Assembly (NCBI RefSeq): GCF_006874625.1
Contig: NZ_CP030034.1
Coordinates: 3,472,001 to 3,536,000, forward strand
Reading direction: 5' to 3'
DNA from: Bdellovibrio sp. NC01
GTDB taxonomy: Bacteria; Bdellovibrionota; Bdellovibrionia; Bdellovibrionales; Bdellovibrionaceae
Length of the DNA: 64,000 nt
Shown: positions 51,378 through 59,712 of the stretch, one piece after another
Layout of the letters: each line of letters opens with the position of its first letter
Position numbering within the stretch: position 1 is the stretch's first letter
Notes under the pieces: model-generated
Database searches by the model: none
Told to the model about the DNA's origin: nothing
The model's input: the letters and a program-made list of their open reading frames with translations, nothing else
Position numbers and translations under genes: made by a program

Positions 51378-52310
51378 CTATTTCACGAATAAGTGGAGCA
51401 TTTCAAACATCGCATCCATGCCTGCCAAAGCCGTGATATCGCTTTGGTCAAATGGAGGCGAAATTTCCACAACGTCACAACCTACTAAGTTTGGAATTTT
51501 CAACGCACGGAATATTCTTTGCACTTCATAAGTCGTTAAACCACCCGGAACCGGCGTGCCCGTACCTGGTGCGCATGATGGATCCAAGTTATCGATGTCA
51601 TAGCTGATGTATGCCGGAGTGTCGTCAAACGTCGGCAATGTTTTTAAGAAGTCGTTGATGTTCGAATGGTTTCTGAGGTCATCAACTGTGATCACGCGAA
51701 TGCCGTGTTTGTTCACGAAATTCAAATCATCCCCGCCAGCTAATGGACCACGAATACCAATTTGCACCATTTTCTTTGGATCAACCAAACCCTCTTCGAC
51801 GGCGTGACGTGCAAATGCGCCGTGATGATATTCCTGACCCCACGCTGCTGGATAAGTATCCAAGTGTGCATCGAAGTGCACGAATGCCAATGGCTTACCG
51901 TATTTTCTGCGCAATGAACGAAGCACTGGCAAAGTTGTTGAATGGTCACCACCAACAAAAACGAATTTCTTGTTGTACGAAAGAAGCTCGTCCACGAATT
52001 TTTCAATACGTTGATAAGTTTGCAATTGGTCGATTGGCACTGTTGGGCAATCGCCGATATCGGCGACTTTTAGTTTTTCAAAGAAGTTTTCCATACGAGT
52101 CATATGGAACCCGCGACCTAAGGAAGAAATCTCACGCACTTTTGTCGGAGCAAAACGACCGCCTGGGCGATAAGAGACTCCGCCATCATAAGGGATACCG
52201 AAAATACCGACTTCATAGTCCGCGTTCATTTCCACATAGGGCAATCTGAAGAAAGTTTTAATGGCTGAAAATCGAGGAAACTCGCGTCCGCTGAGTGGTT
52301 TGTATTCCAT
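51378..52310 (-). CDS. speB: Agmatinase/arginase-family ureohydrolase
   Basis: A 310-residue Mn-dependent hydrolase of the arginase fold. Metal motifs: FVGGDHSTTLPV, VHFDAHLDTYP, HHGAFARHAVEEG and SYDIDNLDPSCAPGTGTPVPGG. SpeB-type enzymes split agmatine into putrescine and urea; formimidoylglutamase or guanidinobutyrase are alternatives. Divergent from mutY by 38 bp. The leader has a short hairpin containing its SD. Confidence 0.85.
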   Translation of the reverse strand: MEYKPLSGREFPRFSAIKTFFRLPYVEMNADYEVGIFGIPYDGGVSYRPGGRFAPTKVREISSLGRGFHMTRMENFFEKLKVADIGDCPTVPIDQLQTYQRIEKFVDELLSYNKKFVFVGGDHSTTLPVLRSLRRKYGKPLAFVHFDAHLDTYPAAWGQEYHHGAFARHAVEEGLVDPKKMVQIGIRGPLAGGDDLNFVNKHGIRVITVDDLRNHSNINDFLKTLPTFDDTPAYISYDIDNLDPSCAPGTGTPVPGGLTTYEVQRIFRALKIPNLVGCDVVEISPPFDQSDITALAGMDAMFEMLHLFVK

Positions 52311-52316
52311 ATTGAC

Positions 52317-52334
52317 TCCTGATTTATGTCAGGA
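52317..52334 (-). promoter_or_regulatory. Hairpin overlapping the SD of the agmatinase gene
   Basis: TCCTGA-TTTATG-TCAGGA, 6-bp arms. In the minus-strand transcript the downstream arm carries AGGA of the AGGAG ribosome binding site, 6-8 bases before the ATG. Confidence 0.35.
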
Positions 52335-52348
52335 CTAGATTAGCGCGA

Positions 52349-53347
52349 ATGACTGCAAAATACGACCATAAATCCGATCACAAAGCGGCCCATCACAAAG
52401 ATCTCGTGACGTGGTACAAGAAAAACAAACGTGATCTGCCTTGGCGAGCAAATAAAGACCCTTACAGAATTTGGCTTTCCGAAGTAATGCTGCAACAGAC
52501 CACAGTTGTTGCGGTCATCCCGTATTTTGAAAAATTCCTGGCGAAGTTTCCAACGGTTCATGATTTAGCCAACGCCCCTGAAGCAGAGGTTTTAGAAGCG
52601 TGGGCAGGTCTTGGTTATTATTCTCGAGCTCGCAACTTACACAAAGCTGCTAAAGCATTATCGGCACAAGGTTTTCCTAAAACTGCGGCTGAACTTTTAG
52701 AACTTCCTGGTTTTGGCCCCTACACTTCGCGTGCGGTTTCCAGCATCGCGTTTGGTGAAAAAGTAGGCGTTCTTGATGGCAACGTGATTCGTGTTCTATC
52801 ACGTAAGTATGGTTTGAAGCTTGAGTGGTGGAATAATAAAGCTCGTGCGCAACTTCAAGACATCTCGGATGAACTGGCGCGCTTTGGTCAGTCCGACAAT
52901 CTCAATCAGGGATTGATGGAGCTTGGTGCAACTGTGTGCACTCCACAAAAAGTCATGTGCATGCTGTGCCCGTGGTCCGACGATTGTGTGGCTCGCGAAA
53001 AAAATCTCATAGAGAAACTGCCGCTGAAAAAACCTCGCAAAGAAAGTGAAGTCTGGGTCTGGAAGCCCCTTGTCGCGATCAAAGACCGTAAGGTGGCATT
53101 AATTCAAAATGACTATGCACCATTCCTAAAAGGCCAATGGATTTTCCCTGGAGAAATCGCCTTGGAGAAAAGCAAGCCCAAGGACTATGATGCCAAACAC
53201 AACATCACTCACCATGATATTTTTATTCAAATCACTCAGAAAAAAAGCCTTAGTGGCCGAAACATTCAGTGGGTAGAATTGAAAGAACTTAAGAAGGTGA
53301 ATCCATCTTCGCTCCTACAGAAAGTACTGCACAAGGTTGATATATGA
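52349..53347 (+). CDS. mutY: A/G-specific adenine glycosylase MutY
   Basis: A 332-residue DNA repair enzyme that removes A opposite 8-oxoG. WLSEVMLQQTTVVAVIPYFEKFLAKFP contains the catalytic Glu. The HhH motif is ELPGFGPYTSRAVSSIAF. The 4Fe-4S cluster site is CTPQKVMCMLCPWSDDC (C-X6-C-X2-C-X5-C). The C-terminal NUDIX-like region that reads 8-oxoG is present but short. It overlaps the next gene by 4 bp. Confidence 0.94.
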   Translation: MTAKYDHKSDHKAAHHKDLVTWYKKNKRDLPWRANKDPYRIWLSEVMLQQTTVVAVIPYFEKFLAKFPTVHDLANAPEAEVLEAWAGLGYYSRARNLHKAAKALSAQGFPKTAAELLELPGFGPYTSRAVSSIAFGEKVGVLDGNVIRVLSRKYGLKLEWWNNKARAQLQDISDELARFGQSDNLNQGLMELGATVCTPQKVMCMLCPWSDDCVAREKNLIEKLPLKKPRKESEVWVWKPLVAIKDRKVALIQNDYAPFLKGQWIFPGEIALEKSKPKDYDAKHNITHHDIFIQITQKKSLSGRNIQWVELKELKKVNPSSLLQKVLHKVDI

Positions 53348-54378
53348 AGTGGAACTGGAAGATCGTGACAATTGCGGGAGTGCTTTGCGGCTGCTCCCAT
53401 TTAAGTGTCACAAAAGATCTTCTGACTCCCGATTATCTTCTGACTAAAGGTACGAAGCAGATTACTTTCCAAGGTGATAACGAACATCCAAGGTTTTCTC
53501 CGGATGGGACAAAGCTTATCTTCGCCAGTCGCAATCGTCCTACGCATAAAGGTTCGCAAATTTACGAAGTCGATTTGACTCGCAATAAAGAACGTCGCGT
53601 GACGTTTTCAGATGGCGATGCTTTTGATCCCGGCTACGTGAGCGATTCAGAAATTCTTTACGCTTCGACAACAGACGAAATTAAAGAAAGTCCGTTCATT
53701 AACAAAAACTACAATAAAGATTTTCCGCCTTCAGATCTTTACATGAGCGATCGCTTTGGTGGTGAAATCGTGCGTTTAACAAATGCACCTGGTTTTGATG
53801 CTGAACCCACTTTCGTACAAAACCCTACGAAGCCTTTCATCTTGTATACGACTTATCGTAACGAAGTGATGGGTGTCTCGCGTATGGATTTGCAAAAGCT
53901 AATGGTGACCGTATTGAGTGCTGATCCAGAAAAAGAACGTCGTTTTCCAGCGATCACTTCTGATCACAAACAAATCGCATTCTTAGAAAAAGATAAAAAG
54001 ACTTCGGAACAAAGTTTGGTGCTTTACAACATCAAAACCAAAAAATCGGAAGTATTGAAATCGGGCGAAGGCCAATATCGCGATTTGATTTTCACAACTC
54101 GCTCGCCAGCGCGTCTGTTTTACAGCGTGCTTCGAAAAGGCGAAAAACAATATCAAATCGAATCGTATGACCTGGATGACAAGTGCACCCAGGTTGTCTT
54201 TAAGGGCGCCGATTCGCTGACTCATCCGGTGATCTCGGATGACAGTAATGAACGATTGGTTTTTGCGCGTAATTTCCAAGGCAAAAAACAGCTTTATATG
54301 GTGAATTTACCTGAAGATCTGGGCCCTTGCCTTGAACAACGCAATCCTGGTGGTCCTAACGCCCCTTCTCAGAAATAA
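53344..54378 (+). CDS. TolB-like beta-propeller lipoprotein
   Basis: A 344-residue protein. Signal peptide with lipobox VLCGC (Cys about 17). The mature part has TolB/PD40-type propeller repeats: NEHPRFSPDGTKLIFASRNR, EIVRLTNAPGFDAEPTFV, RRFPAITSDHKQIAFLEKD and DSLTHPVISDDSNERLVFAR. Likely a periplasmic or outer-membrane scaffold; a link to mutY is positional only (ATGA overlap). Confidence 0.8.
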   Translation: MKWNWKIVTIAGVLCGCSHLSVTKDLLTPDYLLTKGTKQITFQGDNEHPRFSPDGTKLIFASRNRPTHKGSQIYEVDLTRNKERRVTFSDGDAFDPGYVSDSEILYASTTDEIKESPFINKNYNKDFPPSDLYMSDRFGGEIVRLTNAPGFDAEPTFVQNPTKPFILYTTYRNEVMGVSRMDLQKLMVTVLSADPEKERRFPAITSDHKQIAFLEKDKKTSEQSLVLYNIKTKKSEVLKSGEGQYRDLIFTTRSPARLFYSVLRKGEKQYQIESYDLDDKCTQVVFKGADSLTHPVISDDSNERLVFARNFQGKKQLYMVNLPEDLGPCLEQRNPGGPNAPSQK

Positions 54379-54425
54379 TTTCCTTGGCTCTTGCTAGGGC
54401 CATTGGGACTTGTTAGCCTGAAAGG

Positions 54426-54983
54426 GTGAAAACGCTTTGTCTTGCTCTTCTATTTCCAGCTCTTTCATTTGCGGCGCCTCATCCGGCGACAAGCAGCTCT
54501 GCGTTCACAGCTCCTGAAAACGGTCTTTATTTCTTGCACAAAGGTTTCACTTTAAAAACGGACGGCAGTCAATGGAAGCCCGTTGCTGATACCAGCACGA
54601 CGGTTCTTGATACAGTTCGTTTTGCAGCGAAAGAAGATGCCACAGGATATTTGACGGTACGTACTGACAAGGTCGCAAAAAGCGCTTCATTAGAGCTCTA
54701 CACACGCCGCTGGATGCGTGATTATCCAAACTATGGCTTTGAGATCTTAGCGACGAAGAACTTTTCTTTAAATGGCCAACCGGCTTTGATCGTGGACCTT
54801 GCTTCACGCTCTAAAGGAAAACAAATTCGCCAAGTCGTTTTGAAAAACGAAGACAAAGTGGCGATCATGACATGCATGGATAACAAAGAAAGCTTTGGTC
54901 AGTCCGTGCAACAATGCAATCAGATCATCAAAACTTTCCGTTGGGCTTCAGAGCCAGCGCAAGCGCCAGCTCTGAAAAAATAA
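54426..54983 (+). CDS. Exported protein, PsbP-like outline
   Basis: A 185-residue protein. Signal peptide MKTLCLALLFPALSFA, GTG start. The body (YLTVRTDKVAKSASLELYTRRW ... FSLNGQPALIVDLASRSKGKQIRQVVLKN ... SVQQCNQIIKTFRWA) has the layout of PsbP/DUF1795-type small lipid or stress proteins. The 28786 lipoprotein has a similar layout. One Cys pair. Function unknown. Confidence 0.65.
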   Translation: MKTLCLALLFPALSFAAPHPATSSSAFTAPENGLYFLHKGFTLKTDGSQWKPVADTSTTVLDTVRFAAKEDATGYLTVRTDKVAKSASLELYTRRWMRDYPNYGFEILATKNFSLNGQPALIVDLASRSKGKQIRQVVLKNEDKVAIMTCMDNKESFGQSVQQCNQIIKTFRWASEPAQAPALKK

Positions 54984-54984
54984 T

Positions 54985-55557
54985 TTACGGAAGCGAATAC
55001 GTTAAATTCAAACCGACCGCTTTAAAGTCGTACAGTCCACGCGCCACATATGAGTTCGCACCTTCAAGATAAAAATCGATACCCCATTTCGGTGTGAAGT
55101 TGAACATTGCACCAAAAACAAAAGGGAATGTCGGCGTTTCAACATCCTTCACATTACAACTAACATCACCGGAACAATTCGCAGCAATATTAATTGAAAC
55201 GTTAAATCCTAAATATAAGCCGAACGACTCTGAAGGTTTAAACAAAACATCCAAGGGAATATCCAAGTACTGCATATCGTAATTGATCTTTACACCGGTG
55301 CCGTCATTCTCGCTCTGAAGAGGTCTTTGCGTGTACAGAAGTCCCGTACGGAAGTGGGCGACCCCACCTTGCAAAGGATAGTGCAGATAAGCTCCCGCCT
55401 GCATCCCCGTCTGGGAATTCGCTGAAATCGCTGCCCCCCCGGCCACATCCCCGCCCTGTTGACGAACTCCCAACTCCAGACCGTAATCGAAGGCTGCTTG
55501 GGCTGTGCCAGCAGCAGTGACAAGGCTTAGCACTGTCATCAAGAACCATTTTTTCAT
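54985..55557 (-). CDS. Outer-membrane beta-barrel protein
   Basis: A 190-residue protein. Signal peptide MKKWFLMTVLSLVTAAGTAQA, then alternating amphipathic strands (FDYGLELGVRQQGG, GAYLHYPLQGGVAHFRTGLLYTQ, SFGLYLGFNVSINIAAN, KWGIDFYLEGANSYV, FKAVGLNLTYSLP) and an aromatic last strand, as in OmpW/OmpX-like eight-strand barrels. ATG 55557 has GAGGTGG upstream. It follows the repeat protein gene by 23 bp. Confidence 0.78.
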   Translation of the reverse strand: MKKWFLMTVLSLVTAAGTAQAAFDYGLELGVRQQGGDVAGGAAISANSQTGMQAGAYLHYPLQGGVAHFRTGLLYTQRPLQSENDGTGVKINYDMQYLDIPLDVLFKPSESFGLYLGFNVSINIAANCSGDVSCNVKDVETPTFPFVFGAMFNFTPKWGIDFYLEGANSYVARGLYDFKAVGLNLTYSLP

Positions 55558-55580
55558 ACGCATCCACCTCATTATGATTG

Positions 55581-57632
55581 TTATCGACGGAAACCACCGC
55601 CATGAAATCCTCCTCCAGCACGCATTCCGCCACCGCCACGCAATTGCTGTGCGCTGCCGCGATCGGGCGGCCTGCTATTCGCGGGCACTCGTTCGCTGAC
55701 GTTGCGAGTTTGATGCAAGTTTTCTAATTCACCTGCATTTTTTCTGTTAATATCATCCCACGCTCCAGGACCCTGATACTGTTGCCACTGGCCACCGGGA
55801 TTACGACGATAAATTTGCCCATCGTGACCCGCATAAATTTCACCGCTGCCGTGAGCGCGCGCAAATTTCGTGTCGCCAATCGTGTTCACGTTAAAACCGC
55901 CACCCGGGCCCGTGACAATCGTGTGCTTGCCCCAATTCGTATAAATATTTGTGACGTGAATTGGTGGAGGATAATATCCGCCCCAACAACAAGTGCCCCA
56001 GCCCCACGGCGACATCATCACACCCATTGAAAAGCCCATGTAATAACCTTCGTCGTAGCCATAACCATATCCCGCACCAAATCCATAAGTTGCGGGTGCT
56101 GGGTACCACGTGGTTCCCGAAGTGTAAGAGCTGTAGGCGTAGCCCGTGCCATACACGATCGTGCCATCAGCCGACACGAATGTGCCTTGATAACCAGGCG
56201 TGTATCCAACGGTCACAAACTGATCGTTAGAATCATACACGCGCACGTAAGTGACGTAATAAATCGGTGATGACGATGGAATTTTATAAATTGATTGCGG
56301 AACTGCGACGGCAACAGTCCAAGGACCTACGCCCGATGTTGACGTGAACCACACGCCATCTTGAATGGCATAAAATTGTTTTTCATTCACTTGGATGATT
56401 GGCGTGTTGCAGTTTTCTGCATACTTCAACGATGTGCCTTGAATGTTTGTCCATTTTTGCGCGCCATCGCAGTCGATATTTTTCGGCTGAGTACTTTTGT
56501 CGACCTTTGCCATTTGCGGAATGTTACTAACAATCGCCGCTTGTTTGGCTTGCGCTGTTCCCGGCACTGATACCAAGGCATCAGCGACAGGACTGTTCGC
56601 ACCAATTTTGGCAAAATCATGCGGAAGATTTCTTCCCGGCACATAAGAGTAAGGACCTTGAGTTAGATTTTTTGCTGTAAACCAGCGACCCGTTACCAAG
56701 ACATAGTAATCTTGTGTTTTTGAATCTAAGAAAATCGAATTCGGTGAATTCGACATATATAACAAAGCAGTTCCCGCAATCGCCTGAAACTGCGGTTCAC
56801 CTTGGCTTTGCAGAAGTTCTGATGGGCGCGTAGAGATAATAATTTCTGGATTGATTTGTGGCGGGTAGATAGATTTTCCGTCTGCCGTTTTGCCACTAAT
56901 AGGATCTATTTTTTTGTCTTTAATCAAATCTTCTTTGATGATTCCATATTTTTGCGACGGACTTGCGCCCGCTTTATATGGGCCCATCAAATTACTAGCT
57001 CCATACCATTTGCCTAAAGCCCACAGATAAAATTCTTTATTTTCTTCGTGAAGAATTAAAGCGCTGGTGTTGATGACACGTTTAACTTCTTTAGCGCCTT
57101 TTGATTCGGCCCATTGGGGATCACCGGAAATCATCACAAGAACGGCGGGCTCTTTAACATAGAAAAATTTTGGTACGTCATTTTTGATTTCAGGCTTAGG
57201 GCGTTCCCCTTCTGAAACCTGAACTTGCATGTTATTGATGACTGCGCGATAGGGAATGTCATAACTTTTCCCGTCGTACAGCCCTTGCAGTTGCGCCTGC
57301 AATTCCTTGGGATCTTTTTTTGCGGCAGGAACTTGTACATTGATGACTTTGATCTGACTTAATGATACCAAATCCTTCGATTTGTCGACCAACGCCCGAC
57401 CTTTAATTGAAAAACTTCCGTAATATTCTTTTTTATCTTGAGTGAATTTGAAGGCCGAGGTCGCAAGCAGCTCGTCTTCTTTAAGTGATTCAACTTGTGG
57501 TTGAAAGACCGTGATATCGTGCTCGCCGAGTTTATAATCCTTCGGCCAAACTAAAGCTTTGTCGGAAGATTTTTTAGCACCTTGAGCTACCGTAAACGAC
57601 AGTGTCAGCAGAACTATGACAAGCCATCTCAT
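55581..57632 (-). CDS. Large exported repeat protein with Gly/Tyr-rich C-terminus
   Basis: About 683 residues. Signal peptide MRWLVIVLLTLSFTVAQGA. The middle part has at least three copies of a unit ending in a pattern such as YVLVTGRWFTAKNLTQGPY, FYLWALGKWYGASNLMGPY and FYAIQDGVWFTSTSGVGPW. A Tyr/Gly/Pro-rich stretch follows (YGFGAGYGYGYDEGYYMG), then a basic RGG-like tail (RGGGGMRAGGGFHGGGF). Its role is unknown; surface or periplasmic. ATG 57632 with GGGGGA upstream. Confidence 0.75.
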   Translation of the reverse strand: MRWLVIVLLTLSFTVAQGAKKSSDKALVWPKDYKLGEHDITVFQPQVESLKEDELLATSAFKFTQDKKEYYGSFSIKGRALVDKSKDLVSLSQIKVINVQVPAAKKDPKELQAQLQGLYDGKSYDIPYRAVINNMQVQVSEGERPKPEIKNDVPKFFYVKEPAVLVMISGDPQWAESKGAKEVKRVINTSALILHEENKEFYLWALGKWYGASNLMGPYKAGASPSQKYGIIKEDLIKDKKIDPISGKTADGKSIYPPQINPEIIISTRPSELLQSQGEPQFQAIAGTALLYMSNSPNSIFLDSKTQDYYVLVTGRWFTAKNLTQGPYSYVPGRNLPHDFAKIGANSPVADALVSVPGTAQAKQAAIVSNIPQMAKVDKSTQPKNIDCDGAQKWTNIQGTSLKYAENCNTPIIQVNEKQFYAIQDGVWFTSTSGVGPWTVAVAVPQSIYKIPSSSPIYYVTYVRVYDSNDQFVTVGYTPGYQGTFVSADGTIVYGTGYAYSSYTSGTTWYPAPATYGFGAGYGYGYDEGYYMGFSMGVMMSPWGWGTCCWGGYYPPPIHVTNIYTNWGKHTIVTGPGGGFNVNTIGDTKFARAHGSGEIYAGHDGQIYRRNPGGQWQQYQGPGAWDDINRKNAGELENLHQTRNVSERVPANSRPPDRGSAQQLRGGGGMRAGGGFHGGGFRR

Positions 57633-57700
57633 AATTTCCCCCACCTGAAAATCTTAGGGACAGATCTTCGTGGGGGATATGTGCTTTGGAAAAAAACAAA

Positions 57701-58690
57701 CTATTGATTTGTGTTCTTACGCAACCATTCGGCCATTGGCAAAGCGAAGTATGTGAAAATCACATCCGCACCGGCTCTGCGCATTGAATATAACGTCTCG
57801 ACCATCGCGCGCGTTTCGTCGATGATGCCGGCTTTCGCGCCCAGTTTGATCAAGCCGTATTCACCGCTGACATTGTAGGCTGCCACAGGAACGTTGGTGT
57901 GGGCTTTAACTTTGGCGATGATATCAAGATAACTCAACGCTGGCTTCACCATCACCATGTCAGCACCCTCTTCAACGTCCAAATCAATTTCACGAAGTGC
58001 TTCGCGTGAATTTCTGAAATCCATTTGATAAGTTTTTTTGTCGCCAAACTTCGGAGCTGAATCCAAAGCTTCGCGGAATGGACCATAAAAACTTGAAGCA
58101 TATTTGACTGAATAAGAAAGGATGCCTGTATCTGTGAAACCTTCGTTATCAAGGGCTTCACGAATGGCACCCACTCGCCCATCCATCATGTCAGATGGCG
58201 ATACAATGTCGGCACCGTTTTGTGCATGAACAATACACATCTTTGCAAGAATCTCGACCGTCTCGTCGTTCACGATAATACCGTCACGAACCACGCCATC
58301 ATGACCATCCGAAGAGTACGGGTCCAAGGCCACATCCGTAATCAAAGTCACATCTGGGAACTTATCGCGAATCATTCTCAAAGTCGTAGGAAGCAATCCA
58401 TTTGAGTTGAGGGATTCTGTTCCCACTTTATCCTTTTTTGACTCAGGCAATGCTGGAAACAAATCGAACGTTTTCACTCCTAACGAGACTGCTTTTGCAA
58501 CTTCTTCTAGAATCAGATCGGGACTCAAACGAAAAATTCCAGGCATCGAGGCAATCGCTTGCCTTTCACCCTTTCCTTCGACTAGAAACAGGGGCAAAAC
58601 TAGCTGTGAAGAACGTAATTCTGTCTCTGCGATCATTTGGCGCAGGGCTTCAGATTTGCGATTTCTTCTAGGTCTTTGAGTGAGCTTCAT
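57701..58690 (-). CDS. hemB: Delta-aminolevulinic acid dehydratase (porphobilinogen synthase)
   Basis: A 329-residue enzyme joining two ALA molecules to porphobilinogen. It has LPLFLVEGKGERQAIASMPG, DLFPALPESKKDKVGTESLN, VKPALSYLDIIAKVKA and the active-site Lys in FRDALDSAPKFGDKKTYQMD-type and MVMVKPAL segments. ATG 58690 follows GGAGGTATT; the longer reading frame would overlap hemA. A small hairpin precedes the SD. Confidence 0.95.
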   Translation of the reverse strand: MKLTQRPRRNRKSEALRQMIAETELRSSQLVLPLFLVEGKGERQAIASMPGIFRLSPDLILEEVAKAVSLGVKTFDLFPALPESKKDKVGTESLNSNGLLPTTLRMIRDKFPDVTLITDVALDPYSSDGHDGVVRDGIIVNDETVEILAKMCIVHAQNGADIVSPSDMMDGRVGAIREALDNEGFTDTGILSYSVKYASSFYGPFREALDSAPKFGDKKTYQMDFRNSREALREIDLDVEEGADMVMVKPALSYLDIIAKVKAHTNVPVAAYNVSGEYGLIKLGAKAGIIDETRAMVETLYSMRRAGADVIFTYFALPMAEWLRKNTNQ

Positions 58691-58698
58691 AATACCTC

Positions 58699-58712
58699 CA
58701 ACCCGTGGGTTG
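58699..58712 (-). promoter_or_regulatory. Inverted repeat adjoining the hemB SD
   Basis: CAACCC-GT-GGGTTG, 6-bp arms; on the minus strand the GAGG of the ribosome binding site follows directly. Either hairpin or operator in the hemB/hemA divergent region. Confidence 0.35.
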
Positions 58713-58797
58713 AATTTGAGATTTTGCAGATGACCAGCAGCAGTTATGACAATTCGATGACACTTTATTGAAAGAGAACTGATACATCTAATACCAC

Positions 58798-59712
58798 ATG
58801 GAAGATATACTCCTCGTTCACAGAAAATCCAGTTCAAACTTTGCTGCTCCAGATTTTTCGGCGGCACTGCAAGACGCAGCCATTTTCAAAACTTGCCTGC
58901 GCAAAATCATGTTCTGCCGTGAAGATGAAGTGAACAATTATTTGGATTATCTTGAAGCAGATGACCAAATTCTTCGTGGTGAAAAAGCTTTGTCATTGTT
59001 GTTAGAAATCTTGTGCGGCCTTCACTCTCCGGTTGTTGGAGAGACTGAAGTGTTCGGACAATTCAGAGCTTTCGTCGATTCTCGCAAACAACTTAACGAT
59101 ACACTTTTTTCTGATAACCAAAAGTGGTTGAACTTCATCATCGCTGAAGTCAAAAAAACACGCTCTGAGCATTTGGTTGGTATCGGTTCACAAAGCTACG
59201 GCAGTCTTATCCGCCGCCATACAAAAGATCTTGAGTCCGTGACTATTTGCGGTTCAGGTCAATTGGCGCAAGAGATCCTTCCTTGGCTTGCTCATAAAAA
59301 ATCTGTGCAAATTATTTGTCGTGATCCTTTGAAGCTTCAAGCTTTCGCGGAAAAATACGACAACCTCACAATCTCTACTTACAACGAAGCTTATGTTCAC
59401 GGAGAAGCGATGGTTATCGCCGCTCCAGTTGGTGATGCACGTATTTTGGAATTGATGGGCAAGCAAGAAAACCGTCCTCACGCGATCTTTGATTTGCGTG
59501 GCGAAGAAAATGCTCTTCCTGCTTTGTCAGAAAAACAATTTCCACAAGTTCAAGTCATGGGTCTTCAACAGTTCTTCGCAGAAATCGAAGAAACAAAGAA
59601 GGATACTCAAACCAAACTTCAAGCCATCAAGAAGTATCTTCTTGAAAAGGCTCTGTCATTCACTCACAGAACAGAGCTTCGTCCACTTGGCTGGGACGAC
59701 ATATGCGCTTAA
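58798..59712 (+). CDS. hemA: Reduced glutamyl-tRNA reductase
   Basis: Reduces glutamyl-tRNA to glutamate-1-semialdehyde, the first C5-pathway step. Only 304 residues (usual 400-450). Present: catalytic Cys33 in AIFKTCLRKI, the GLHSPVVGETEVFGQFRAF segment matching the GEDQILGQ region, and an NADPH-type VTICGSGQLAQEIL. Missing: the usual N-terminal GxNHKTAP stretch and the C-terminal dimerisation domain. An in-frame stop 9 bases before ATG 58798 rules out a longer N-terminus. It overlaps hemC by 10 bp. Confidence 0.8.
   Translation: MEDILLVHRKSSSNFAAPDFSAALQDAAIFKTCLRKIMFCREDEVNNYLDYLEADDQILRGEKALSLLLEILCGLHSPVVGETEVFGQFRAFVDSRKQLNDTLFSDNQKWLNFIIAEVKKTRSEHLVGIGSQSYGSLIRRHTKDLESVTICGSGQLAQEILPWLAHKKSVQIICRDPLKLQAFAEKYDNLTISTYNEAYVHGEAMVIAAPVGDARILELMGKQENRPHAIFDLRGEENALPALSEKQFPQVQVMGLQQFFAEIEETKKDTQTKLQAIKKYLLEKALSFTHRTELRPLGWDDICA

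Noticed and set aside
58691-58867. N-terminal extension of hemB
   Set aside because: It overlaps hemA and the SD GGAGGTATT directly precedes ATG 58690.
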